DNA of 64,000 bases from Glossina fuscipes (lineage: Eukaryota > Arthropoda > Insecta > Diptera > Glossinidae). The notes under the pieces were generated by a model. That model worked only from the letters and a program-made list of their open reading frames with translations, had not been told where the DNA came from and made no database searches. Below are positions 49,131-60,783 of the stretch, piece by piece. Within the stretch, counting starts at the first letter, position 1. The number at the start of each line of letters is the position of its first letter. The position numbers were made by a program, and so were the translations under genes. The DNA lies in contig NW_023998426.1 in NCBI RefSeq assembly GCF_014805625.2, forward strand, positions 3,308,410 to 3,372,409. The letters run 5' to 3'.

Positions 49131-49277
49131 GATTATTATTTTTATTATTATTATAAATTTAGCCAGAGACTAAATTCGAAGACTAAAGTCTTAAAGCAGC
49201 ACAAGCACTTGAGATTTGAACCTACGACCATTAAGTTGATAGTCGAGACTCTTGCCTACTCGGCCACTCAGGCGGCA
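49131..49277 (-). repeat. tRNA-derived SINE-like element, copy 2
   Basis: On the minus strand it begins GCCTGAGTGGCCGAGTAGGC (A box, tRNA-Ser/Leu-like) near 49273. Then comes AATGGTCGTAGGTTCAAATC (B box), a body ending TTTAAGACTTTAG, and a tail of (TAA/ATT)n at 49131-49155. The cloverleaf does not close as a functional tRNA would and the tail is SINE-like. It is the better preserved of the two copies. Confidence 0.65.
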
Positions 49278-49617
49278 CGTTGATTACTACCAAACTATAC
49301 GTCTGGTCGAAAATTGTCAACGAAAATATCTTGAAAGATTTTTCGAAACCAACTCAGTTATGCGAGGACAGTTGCGGGGGCACACAAATCAAGATGCCGT
49401 TCTATGAACAGTGCTCCCTGGTATCAGAAATTGACTAACATGTCTAGTATTCCCATATCTGGCTTATAAAAGTCACATATCTAAATATCGAAGGCTTTCT
49501 TTCTCATCAAATCAATCCTATATTCCGCAGTTACTTTAGATATATTTTGCGGTTAAGTGATAATTACTTGAACCAGATGAACTGCAAGTTTTTTTTGGTG
49601 TTTTCGTTCGTTTTTAC

Positions 49618-49624
<7 letters not shown>

Positions 49625-49648
<24 letters not shown>
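49625..49648 (+). repeat. (CA)n microsatellite
   Basis: About twelve CA units. Confidence 0.95.
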
Positions 49649-49649
<1 letters not shown>

Positions 49650-49741
49650 ACAAACAAGCAAAACAAAACCACTAACACAAAGTGCTCATATTTACACAAA
49701 AAGAGTCCCGATGAGCGCTCATTTACTGCGGTCAACCTCAT

Positions 49742-51479
49742 GTTTTGCAGATATTTACTGTGGTTTGTTAGCCGTCACCGGTGATAATGACGGTGACGAT
49801 GATGTATTGATGCCAACAATCTTCATAAAATTTGAACATCAGTTAGCAGAACTCTATATATATACAAATATATATTTATAGGTATTTGTACATTTGCATA
49901 TATATATTGTATATACGTATATACATATATGTATGTGAGTTTTATTCCTGATAATTTGATTTAATTTAAAAAACGTGCTCCCTTTTTCTTTTTTTTTTGT
50001 TTCTTTCCTTTCGTTCTTTTGTATTTATAAGCAAAGCATATCATCTCAAGCATACATTTACGAATTTAGAACGGGAAAGGACTTTTTTTTTGCACGGTTT
50101 ACGGATTATTTACGCTTATTTTCAACTTCATTTACATAACTTATGCGCACACACACTTTGTTTGCAGGAAAAATGTCACCAGCTAAAGAGAGAAAGGGAA
50201 ACGGTAGATGAAAAAGTTTTTAGAGAAATGTCAAGACGCAGGAAAAAGAATAAATTTTCACTTAAATGGTTTTTTACTCATCCCCTGAGGATGGAGATTT
50301 ATTTTTTTTTTTTGCATTCCGAATATATATATAGACGGATATTTTTTCCTTAGCTGTTGATGACGATATCTATTACAAGAGCTATATACATACATATATA
50401 TGTATATTACGCAGCGTGGAAACATATATATCGTACACTCACTGTAAATAGCAGAAAGGATGTAAAGTACGTTTTTAAGATTGTTTGCCTGCCCTTACCT
50501 CCAAGCCATAACCGTTCCGAGCTTTAGTCAAAATATGCAATTTTTTACTTTTTCATTTTTACCTTTACTTTATCGAAAATTGCTGTCAAATTTAGAGCAA
50601 ATTTCAAAGTTAGAAACATTAGTTTTTTTTAGAAGCTATTCTCAAGAAAATCTTTCGTCCTTTAGTCTATAAAGTTACCTTATGAGCATGTAATGTTAAA
50701 TTTGATTTATGCGCAATCGCTTAGACACGGGCATAACATTCGAACACAAGCAGTGCTGGAAATGTGAAATGCACGCGATGTTATATTACCTGGAATACAA
50801 GGGCATGAAAGTCATCTGGTTCATTAAACTTATTTTAAATGCTAAGTTAAAGGAAAAAGTGAGGTAATTATATTGGGCTATGGCTAAATATTTTGTAGCC
50901 ATCATTATTTACTAGAAAGAAAAAATAAAATAAATTTCGATGCTCTAGGATACAAGCAATGAGCGAAAAATTCAATCTTCTTGCTTCCAAGGACAAAAGC
51001 TTTCTAAATTTATGTTGTGCTGTGGCCGCTCCCTTTGGCTGTTTTCGGCAGTTTTCGATACCAATCTGCTTGCGTTAATTTCCAATGTTTTTTGCAAAAT
51101 CTAACACCGATCTCTTAACTACTGCGTTCGGGAATATGTTTAGCACAAAGGCGGACGGACGGAAGGACAACCATGCCTGTTTGAATTCACTATTTGAAAT
51201 CAGTATTTGATATGTACGATCCCCAAAGCCTTCTACTGCTTGCTGCAGACTTTTTGATACAGGGATTAACTTTCGTTGTGTTGTAACATTGAGTGGGCGT
51301 AGCTGATTTTTGTAATTTTGCTCGTTGCGTGCAAAAATTTTATCGTTGTATCAGAATATATCCCCATCTTTTGCAGGCGGGTATAGTAAGCAAAATAAAA
51401 GAACAATTTTTTTTCAATAAATCTATTCTCTAATTGTGCCTTACGGCACCAGTGCAGTAAAAAGTTTGGTGAAATGTAT
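49742..51479. other. No gene recognised
   Basis: (TA)-rich patches at 49855-49930 and 50385-50405. The 118-aa plus frame at 49997-50353 is low-complexity (Phe/Lys runs) and not convincing. Confidence 0.5.
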
Positions 51480-51610
51480 GTAATGCCCAGAAGCACTTGA
51501 GTTAGATTAACCATTTATTATACCAATCGCTTCAGTATCATCTTTTGCATCGACCTAGGCCTATCTGTCCGTCTGTCCGTCTTGTTTTAACTCTAAATAT
51601 GAGAATTTAA
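51480..51610 (-). repeat. Family 1 repeat, 3' fragment
   Basis: The minus strand has ACGGACAGACGGACAGATAG, CATTTTATTATA-like sequence, GGTATAATAAATGGTTAATC and CTCAAGTGCTTCTGGGCATT. These correspond to the family 'GACAGACGG', 'ggtataataaaaggt' and 'CTCAAGTCCTTCTGG' modules. Confidence 0.5.
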
Positions 51611-52768
51611 TTCCAACTGTAACTCTAGAGTTCTACACCCACAAACAAATATTTTGACATAAATAAGAGTTTTTACTAAAACAACACATTTAAAACATCG
51701 AATGTAAAACTAATATAAAAACGAAGTAACGTTACGTATGCAAATATATTCCAAAGGTGGCACTTAGACAATCTCCAAGATTGTTCGTCAACTATAATTC
51801 GTTTTGAGGATCGATGTAGCTTACAAGTTTATTTGATGGCATTAAAAATGAAAAATTTAATTGGTAGCGGGTTGTTCTAAAGAAAGCGTAGAGATGACGC
51901 CATTTATTTCAGTAAAACACGGGGACAGACAAACAGGTCTAATTGATTTCGCTGTTCATGCTGATCAAGGTCCCTACATCGTGTGAGGCGTCATTTACAA
52001 AGTTTTCCCCTATTCAACATACGTAATATAATCCCTTTCGAGAGTCGAACAATATTACTCTTCCTTCTATCTTAGTATGAAGATAACTACAATTTTTTTA
52101 TTATTTATTTGCCGGTACATGACATGTTTGCAAGAGAAAATAACATTACCTTCGTGAGACTTTTGCTTACCTAAACGACACAAGGTTATATCAAAAGCTA
52201 TTTATGGCAAGACCTTAAGCTAATATATCTACGGTAAGCATATTAACGCATTGTAAAATGAATAAGAAAAATTGTTAAAATTATTCTGATTGCGTTCAAT
52301 TAGTGTAAAAGATAACTAATTAACTATTAATTTACAGATCGATTGATTTCTTTCTAATGCGTTCTTGCTTGTTTGCTTGTCATGTTGTTATACCTTGTCA
52401 GCAAGCTGATGATAATGTTGTTTGCAATCTGTCAATACTTTTAAAATTTTCTTTATGATTTCTCAGAATGCACAATAGAATCCATCAATCTTTTCTACAC
52501 GCAGACATAGTTTTTCTATCTGTGTGACAGCAATGTTGGATATCAATCAATTAACGTGAAACAAGTTTAAATGATGCAAATATAATTAAAACCTCACACG
52601 CACGCATGAATTTACAAGTGCTCACTGAAGTATTAAAGAACGCTTTAAAATCGTTATAATCAAAGGAGAGCAGTTGCTTGCATCATCGTCCCTAAAAGCT
52701 ATATATATGGCCGCAGGCAGCATCGAATTGTCCATATTTCTCTGTTTGTCTGCCGACGCGTTCATTGT

Positions 52769-54780
52769 TTACGATCCGCGGCCTTTTCTGCTTTCTTCCA
52801 AACCGATAGAAAGTGAACTTTTTTTAAAAATATGCGTAAGAGAGGAACATAGGAAATCAGCATAATGTTGAAAAATAGCGGAGGAGACACAATCAGGACC
52901 AGAAGGGAAGTGTGAAAGCTTCAAAATCGTCAGTGTCAATAAGTATTTCTTCTTCAGAGAAGGGCACAGATGGAAAAATATCAAACGAGTTTATCGGGTA
53001 GCGGTCACGCGAAATATTTAAAGACCGGCAGACTTCACCAAAAAAATCTGCATAAAAGTCAGAGACGAATCGGATGATTCAAAATTGCCAACGTTCATAA
53101 GGTAAGGAAATGTTCCTACTTTTCGGTGAAGATAACAAATTTGAAGAATTCCTTGGGATTTTTAAGAAATTTACCTCTCGTTGTATTAATAAAATTGTAA
53201 TAATAAGTTGCTCTCAGAAAGTTATAATCTCTTCTCGCGTTAGAGTATAACGTATAATCTCTAATCGAATCACTATGACCCAATCTTTTGAATAGCCTGC
53301 TCTTTTATTGCGGATCATTCATAAAGTATACCAAACAGCACAAACAGCGCTATGATAAGACTTGACAGGAGCCGAGACCGAAATTACCAAAAAAAGCTGA
53401 CTGTAAACAAAAGATAATGAATCGTCAATATTTTCATAGCGTAGGACCCAATCAATGCCATTCAAAAAGATCTTAAGATTGCCCCGATTCGTTTTGGCAA
53501 ATAATTCCGGCTCATTATTAATCCCTAGGTTGCACAGCCCATTGTCAAATAGACAACCATGGGTGAAACAAAGGGATCATTTCGGGGTAGATATGTGGTA
53601 GTATCCCAATAAAAACGAAGCTAAACGACTTATTATTTACATTAAAGCTATTGTCAAGTTGAAGAAGACCCATGAACCCATGGATAATATCGAAAAACTT
53701 CTTGTGAATTAATGGATATGAAAATGGAATACAACATCCAAAGTCGTCGATGAAAACTCACGAAACATTGGGCAGATTGAAATCACACAGCGTTATCAAC
53801 TTATCACTAGGTAAGCGGTGATAACTAAATGCTCCAAGTATATGGCAATATTAGATGCAGGAGGAATGTAGGAGAATGCATTAATTTGAACGCATACAAA
53901 TTTCGATTGACTTAGATGTAGAAGGACAAAAAATGGATGATGGTAAGCAATGATTAACCACAGCTAACTTTCCCCCACCAGTTTTGCACGATCTGCTATA
54001 CCTAAATATCTCAAAATTAGAGCAAACAATCATCTCCCCATCAACTATCCCCAGCTTAAGCCAGATTTCTGTAATTCTTACAACAAGAGGATCAGTATTA
54101 ACGCAATTTTCAAACGTATTGCGTAACTTCGAATTAAAACCACGCACGTTTTGACACTCAATTTTCAACAATGACCTTTTACTTTTTTGCTTACTGAACC
54201 GAGTGCTCTAATGTCACCGGAGCGATATTCCTTTGACGGCGTGTAAATTTTTTAGTAAAATGTCTTGAAGCCAAAATTGTACAGATATAATACGCTCAAA
54301 TAAAGCGGCTGGAGCAATAATTTTAATGGAAGCAACATCTGCTCGATAAGAACAACTAAACGTATACACCAGATAGCGTCCTCATCAGATAGCTTACTGC
54401 TTAAGTATTTCTTGATCTCTTCTTTAGAACCGATAGCCGCGGTATAAAGATGGATTTTCTTGCAGGTAGCAGCATCAATGGATGGGTGTCCCAATCAGCA
54501 GTGGACGTCCCCTCCGAGGGGTACCATAATTCGTTGGAGCTTAAGGCGGTCACAGAAGCAGTATTAGCTTCCCGAAATTCTTTCCTATTAACAGCATCCG
54601 ACTCCACCTGTTTGAGGCCCACGGATTCAACCAGTCGAACTACATCTAGTTCATTACTCCCAGATTCAAGATTAATATTCTTTGTAACTGCTCGTTTCGT
54701 GAAGTTACCTCACCGTGTTGACCCAGACACCGAATTAGCGTCAGAACCAACATTAACCTCACCTGACGACCGAGGCGATT
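52769..54780 (-). mobile_element. Jockey-like non-LTR retrotransposon, 5' portion: ORF1 C-terminus, endonuclease, start of RT
   Basis: Minus strand, highest coordinates first. ORF1 remnant: KSIFIPRLSV (54622-54401 frame), then KKYLSSKLS, then RADVASIKIIAPAALFERI and SVQFWLQDILL, the usual end of a Jockey-clade ORF1. ORF2 then begins near 54171 (MLKIECQNVRGFNSKLRN): apurinic-like endonuclease with QNVRG, ITEIWLKLGI (TEtWL), FEIFRYSRS..TGGGKLAVVN, and LCDFNLPNVS (GDFNLP, with Gly to Cys) near 53790. The EN-RT linker continues to FPSVPFSEEEI, then LPSGPDCVSSAIFQHYADFL and LTHIFKKSSLSIG (RT block 1) at 52990-52790, where similarity stops. The RT palm, tail and poly(A) are absent. It has many stops and frameshifts and is inactive. 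Confidence 0.8.
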
Positions 54781-56284
54781 AAGCTTCATTTAAAGACTCA
54801 TCACTTTTACTAATGCCTGAAGTATTATAAAAATTCATATGCTTGACTGATTATTACTTGTACTCTTTTCCAGTTTATCGAGGAAGCATAAATTTAATTA
54901 TAAAAAGTACTGCAAAGTAATGCACGCACCGGCCGAACACATTCCCCAAAGGTTCTTGCGCATGCGGCATGCGTAAGCCGGCAACCTAACCCGCGTAAAA
55001 GTAATTGCTTCAGCCTATAACGCATTTGCGAGTCGTACCGTTGCTTTTGGATTGTCCATACTTCCCGGGTGCCATGTAATAGCTTCGGGCTTTGAATGAA
55101 CAAGAAGCAGATATCATTTTAAGATAGCCAGGCGTCCATTCACATTACTATTTCTCTGGTCTCTCATCAACTCGCAAGTCCGCTTGTTGAGTCTTCCACA
55201 GTAGGTGAATTCTTAGTGGCGAAGTCTTGCAAGCAAGTGACTCCCGACTCACTGTACTCACTACACGCACCGTAATTACGACCAAGCATGGTCGACCGCA
55301 CTGAGGTTTAAACTCGCGAACACGGACATGATATTCCACGATTCTTATCGGCTCGACTGTTGATATCCAAATTTTCGATTTAAACCAAATCAAATTTCTT
55401 TTGTCCTTTTTATATCAATTCAATCAATTGTATCATTTAAAAAGTTGTCGCATATTCAGGCCTTTAAAGAATACTTATTTGCTTACAATTTTTTTTTTTA
55501 TCAACTTTTATATTAAATCAATATAAATAAATTGACCCACGGGCGAAAGGAAAGCCACAACACATGCTGTTGTGTTAATTCATTCACCATACAAAGACAT
55601 TTTTAATAAGAGAGAACGTGACATGTTTGCGAAATAATAATGAATAATAAAATTGAATTTTCTTTCTTTTTTTTTCAACTTACACATGCACGCGTAAGTC
55701 CAGTTATCTGATTGTTTAAGTTTATTGCCATTATGTTTGTTCTTAAAAAGATTATATTTAAATGAAAGTAAAACAACAGAAACGACTTTTGCTTTTATTG
55801 ACGTAAATTTATTAGAAAAGATAAGATAATGTCGATGAGAAAATTGTGAAATGAACTTTTAAGGAAAACAAATCAATTGATGCATATGTATATATATATA
55901 TATATATATACACATAAAACTTTTAGATGTGATGCATACTAAAGTTGTCAATGCTTTTTATACAAAGGCTGTCATCTTTATAATGAAAATTGTGCCGGCA
56001 TTAGTCCAAAAAACTTTGTAGAAATGTGATCAGTTTTTGTAACTTAATGGATTAAATGTTGAATAAAAATGATTAGAGTGGGAAAGACTGAGAAAAAAAA
56101 GCGAGAGGGGGAAAGAGAATTGTTTTGCAAAGTAGGCCATAGTTTTCCTAAGGTATATGCAATTTTTCTTTTCTCGCTCTGCATGCCTTTCATTAGGACA
56201 CAACCGAGATATGTATTGTGGTTTTCAGCTTCGAAGGGAATAACTCTGAAACGTGCGGAACAAAATCTGTTAAAACAAGTAAAG
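54781..56284. other. No gene recognised
   Basis: 54900-55390 is less AT-rich and contains a tRNA-like relic piece near 55290-55320. The rest is AT-rich with no supported frame. Confidence 0.5.
55885..55910 (+). repeat. (TA)n microsatellite
   Basis: Thirteen TA units near an AT-rich stretch. Confidence 0.9.
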
Positions 56285-57315
56285 GCATTGTAGTCGATCA
56301 TTAAACATCCTACACCACTTCGCTTTATACAAATATTCATTCTCTGTCGTGATCAGGCACCACAAGTTACTCCTTGTTTATGCGAAGGTACGATTTTGAT
56401 GAAAATCATTTCCTTGGGGGCGTGGATAACCAACCTGGTCTGGTTTTAGCAAATCTAATTTCCTTTTAAAGATTTCACTATTCTTCACGTATTTGCGTTA
56501 TAAAGGTTACAAGTTAGAACTCGCCGCCAAGTAAAGCCTTTCTCCACATGAGAACATTTACAGTTAAACGAAGCTAAAGAGTAGATCTATGTAAACCAAA
56601 CTTCCTACGCTTAATTTTTACGCCAAATCATCAATGTAAATAGTAAAAGGTAGGTCTTTCCGGAATATAAGGGTTTAATGTTTTTTGAATGTTTTACTGT
56701 ACGGGGTGATGTCGGAAGCGCAGATCTACTCGATGGAAATTTTATGGAGCTAAGTTTTATTTGCCACGAAAGGCTTACTTTCCACGAGAACATGTGTATG
56801 GAGTCCAAAATATGGGACTATATGGTACAAATTAGTTGAGATTCTTTTCTATGACAAATCGTTATTATCGACGAATTTTCACCGTAAAATGTTTAAAATT
56901 AAACTTTTTTACCACACGAAGATTCAGTTTTCGTAGAAATGAGTGAATGAGAACGGGTTCAAAAAATTACTCCATCCAATACATATTTTTACTAATGCTC
57001 AGCGCTTTTTATCAAGAATTTTGAGCATTGCAATTTTATATAAAGGCTTTTAAAAATAAGGCTTTATGTGGAGAGCTGTCCGATGCAATCGACTTTCAAT
57101 AAGGTTCGTCTTTGGGCCAAGACACATCAATGTAGTAAATTGCGTCAAAATTTCTTAACAATTGGGATATGTAGGCTAAATGAAGAAACGCATGGACAGA
57201 CACCAGGTGGATGGACGAAGGAACAAACATGGATTGGTTTAGAGAATGTTGCAATAAAAGTTAAAAGTCTCTTAAGTCCTGGTGGGTATAAAAACATCCT
57301 CACAATTCCAAAATC
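56285..57315 (+). repeat. Family 1 repeat, long diverged copy
   Basis: The left end, AGTCGATCATTAAACATCCT then CACCACTTCGC, resembles the family start. The right part has CTTTCAATAAGGTTCG, TTTGGGCCAAGACACATCAA, AAATTGCGTCAAAATTTCTT, GATATGTAGGCTAAATGAAG, GGACAGACACCAGGTGGATG, and CTTAAGTCCTGGTGGGTATA. The middle is too diverged to follow by eye. A short (CA)n lies at 57317-57333. Confidence 0.55.
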
Positions 57316-57339
57316 ACACACACATACACACACGCGCAT

Positions 57340-59079
57340 ATAGGATCGTTGATATCAATTTTTTAAACTTAAATCTCTTGAATAGAATTTCTTGCAACAC
57401 ATTATCAATATTTAAATATTTGCTTCATTAATGAAAGGCAAAAATTTGCCTTCGTTCCAATGCTTCGAAGGAGGAAACAAGTTATACTTACATATAATAT
57501 ATGTGAGGCGGAATTATTTAACAAAACAAAATTAATTTTGATTTATTCAAACAAACAAATATGCAAACATTAATAATCAAAATTAAGTCAACATAGAGTT
57601 GATGGAAAGATTTAACGACACAATACGATAAACACTTTTGTTGGGAAAGCTATCTTCGTTTAAGTCGTTATTGGAGAAAAAAATATTAAGTATTTTAATG
57701 CGTTTTTAGGTTAGACATAGGTGTATGATGGCCGTGTGCGTCAATTCGCATCTGTCCGTCTGTAAAATTAAACTCACGATTACCATGCAGAAGTTCCGAA
57801 CAGATCATCAAATTTATGCACTTACTCAAGTCAGCTTAGGCAAAAAAATCGTGTAATGTGCTCCACACATAACTATGACTAAGAAATATTCTTGAATTGA
57901 TAATAGTTTTCAGTAAAATATTTTCGTTACGTTATTGTATACACTTTGAATGTTATGTTACGCCTTACTTTGAGTAGCTCCACCATAGTTATGATATATA
58001 TATATCAATTAACTTATGTTATCTGCATATTTTATCTTCTTTTATATATTTATTTATGTATTTATTTGCTTGCCTACATATTTATTAATTTAATTGTCGG
58101 CAATGAATTTAACCACAGAGTTAATCTTACTTTAAATCAAGCATTTAATATCAAATTTAAAGGCATTGCCAACTGGTATTCAAATGAAAGAGATTTGATT
58201 ATTCAAACGAAATGAAAGCAAAAGTGATAAGCATAGTACATACAAACGCAAAACAAGCCATGCAATTGCCTCATAAATCCCTCTAATAAGCCTTAATCTC
58301 CTTTCAGCTTCTGTTATGGAATTGCTTTTATTGCATTGAATGAATCCCAGACTAAGAAGTCAGATCGGCGTACCCGGCAGTTGTAGTGTTAGCTTTGTGC
58401 TTCTTGTCCCCATTGCTGCATTGTTTATGATGATGTTGTTGAGTACCGCATGCAGCGTTCTTTTGTAATCATCTGATTTCAAATAGGATAACCGCAAATT
58501 CAGAACACAAATTAAGTGAAGGTTTACTTAAACCTGCATTTATAGGGAGACTTGAATAGAATTCTAGAGAACTTTGAAGGAACACTCATGAAATATAAAT
58601 TAAAGGAAGATGGACTTTGTGTCAGAAAAATGTTCTGTCTTCTTCTGCGTCGGTGTAATTCTTATGCGTTACGCAAACTAAATGAGAAGATTAAAGACAT
58701 TGCAAAGTTGACCACAGTGGTAACGTAAACAAACAATGTTCACAATAAATATTAATTCATTATGGTACATACATAACTTTAAGTGACATTCGATTGTTTT
58801 GTTCATTTTGGTGTTATAGCTCGCAACGGCTAGGATGACACTTGTCAAAATCTCCATTTTTAACTCTACTCTATCTGAACAATGCGTATTGTTGTTACTT
58901 GTAATAGATCGCTACTTCTAAAGTGCTTATTAACATATTGTAGGGAGTCTGACTTCGCTTTTCCCTCCAGGAAGCCTAATAGTATATCTTTGTAAATAAC
59001 GGGAAGCGTAGACATTCCCCTATATAGTGAATATGTAATAACCGTAATTCATTATAGCCTACACTAGTTGCGGTACTTA
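57340..59079. other. No gene recognised
   Basis: AT-rich. The 89-aa frame at 57946-58215 is dominated by Tyr/Leu/Ile from TA-rich DNA. Confidence 0.55.
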
Positions 59080-59850
59080 AATTTATGCCGGAATATGTAA
59101 CATCCAGAAGAGCTTAAGATAGACTCACCTATTATTAATTTCTGAATCGATCTAAGCTTGTCTAACCGTCCAATCTCTGTCCATGTATTTTTGTGTTCAA
59201 CCTGCAGTATTTCAACACTCTAAATTGGTATGAAAAATTTAATTCGGCTATGAAAATTTTTGACACCCTCTCAAATAACTGTCCCTACGAACACTGAATC
59301 TTTATTTGGTAAAATATTAAAGACATTAATATTTCATGGTGAAAACTAGTTTATAATAGTAAATCGATAAAGAAATCAAACTTACTGAATTTGGACCAAG
59401 TAAATCTATTTTTTTAGCTTCATCGCATATAAGGATTCTCACAAAATTTAAACCTTTATATGCTCAACAGGTCTAATTGTTAATGCTTTATGATGAAAAT
59501 ATCGTATGGTAGGACCTTTAGAAACTGATTCACTTTTTTTGTATTTTCAGACAAGAAGCGGTCCATACAAGCAATTTAGTAAAAAAATTAAGAGTAGGGA
59601 ATATGGACGACATAAGTCTTTCTCTTAGATCGTAAAAGAAATAGGGGAAAACGCTTGAAACGCAAGTCCTTATATGTGAGGTTTTTGGGCATCCTCAGCC
59701 ATTATGAGGGCTTTCATGGAATGTGTACCTTTGCATTTTTGGCGTATTTTCACCAAAATGATTGAATACCTGCACTAGGCAAAAGAGTGTAGGGTATCTA
59801 ATGATCGATCGTGCCGCACTGTAATGTTCTTACTTGCTGCACTATTGAAC
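59080..59850 (-). repeat. Family 1 repeat, long copy
   Basis: Both ends are visible. On the minus strand it begins GCACGATCGATCATTAGATA then CCCTACACTC, and ends AGATCGATTCAGAAATTAAT, AATAGGTGAGTCTATCTTAA, then GCTCTTCTGGATGTTACATA. It is about 770 bp. The middle includes AAAGCATTAACAATTAGACC and TATAAAGGTTTAAATTTTGT. Confidence 0.65.
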
Positions 59851-60783
59851 ATGTGAAAAAGTTAGACAACGTAGAGTGGAAACGACAATCTAGTGTACTA
59901 TGCAAGTCAGTTTGCTCACTAAAAGACTAACAGATCATAAACTTTTATAATGAGGGGGCCTTTCCTAGAAAATCCGAACGAATACAGCAAAAAATATATT
60001 ATATTTCGCCCTAAAGCAACTATAAATTTTTCACTTTTACGATGTTTTTTATTGTCGTAATATTGCTGCACATTTGCTCTTTTGGGCATAAAAAATTTTC
60101 CCAGGTTTTCTCGAATTTCGCAAATTGTGAAAGCACAAGATTATTCAAAATTTAACGGTGCCTATGGTATTACATATCAAGTCTTACGGAAAAGAAAAGC
60201 AAGTGTTGACATGAAATAATAATAAAGTGAATAAATTAAATTTATTGCAGTAAACAATTCGTTTGTGTAAATAGATGAGATCTGCTTTCATTTCCTTAAC
60301 ACATGCTTCAACACCCTTTCATAATCGAATAGGAAATAGTTTTGTTAGTCAAACATAAATTTTTATAGTTTGCAGATCCAACGCGAAGGAATTAGAAATT
60401 TATTGGTATATTCGTTCCGATATGTATAATGCAAAAAAGCCATCATCTCTCCAAAGGCCTGTGATGCTGAATTAACATCCGCGTAACCTTATGACAGCCA
60501 TATGGAGGTGTATTTTATAGGCCAAAGATTCCAGTACTTTTTGGTTACACACACGGTCGGCGCACGAACCCGATGGGAACGAATGAGCAATTGCCAAGAT
60601 GTACTATACGAATGTTTTGACGAAGAAGTAGAAGCTAACAGCAGAAAGCCAAGTAATTTTCTTAAGCTGGTCTCGCTAGAGTTCTACTCCTTAACCCAAA
60701 CGAAATGAACAAATTGTTGTTGTTTTTGGATATAAAAATATATATGATATAAAAATATATATGATGATCGTACAAATACTTAA

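Noticed and set aside
49180..49277. Functional tRNA gene (Ser/Leu-like) on the minus strand
   Set aside because: A and B boxes are present but the stems do not pair as a proper cloverleaf, and a second copy with the same unique body and tail marks it as a SINE-like repeat.
49997..50353. 118-aa open frame on the plus strand
   Set aside because: Phe- and Lys-rich runs from poly(T)/poly(A) tracts; no family signature.
51890..52040. Family 1-like GGACAGACAAACAGG segment followed by GCTGATCAAGG
   Set aside because: It shares only the short GACAGAC module with family 1. The following bases resemble a different common fly repeat, and the match is too short to call a copy.
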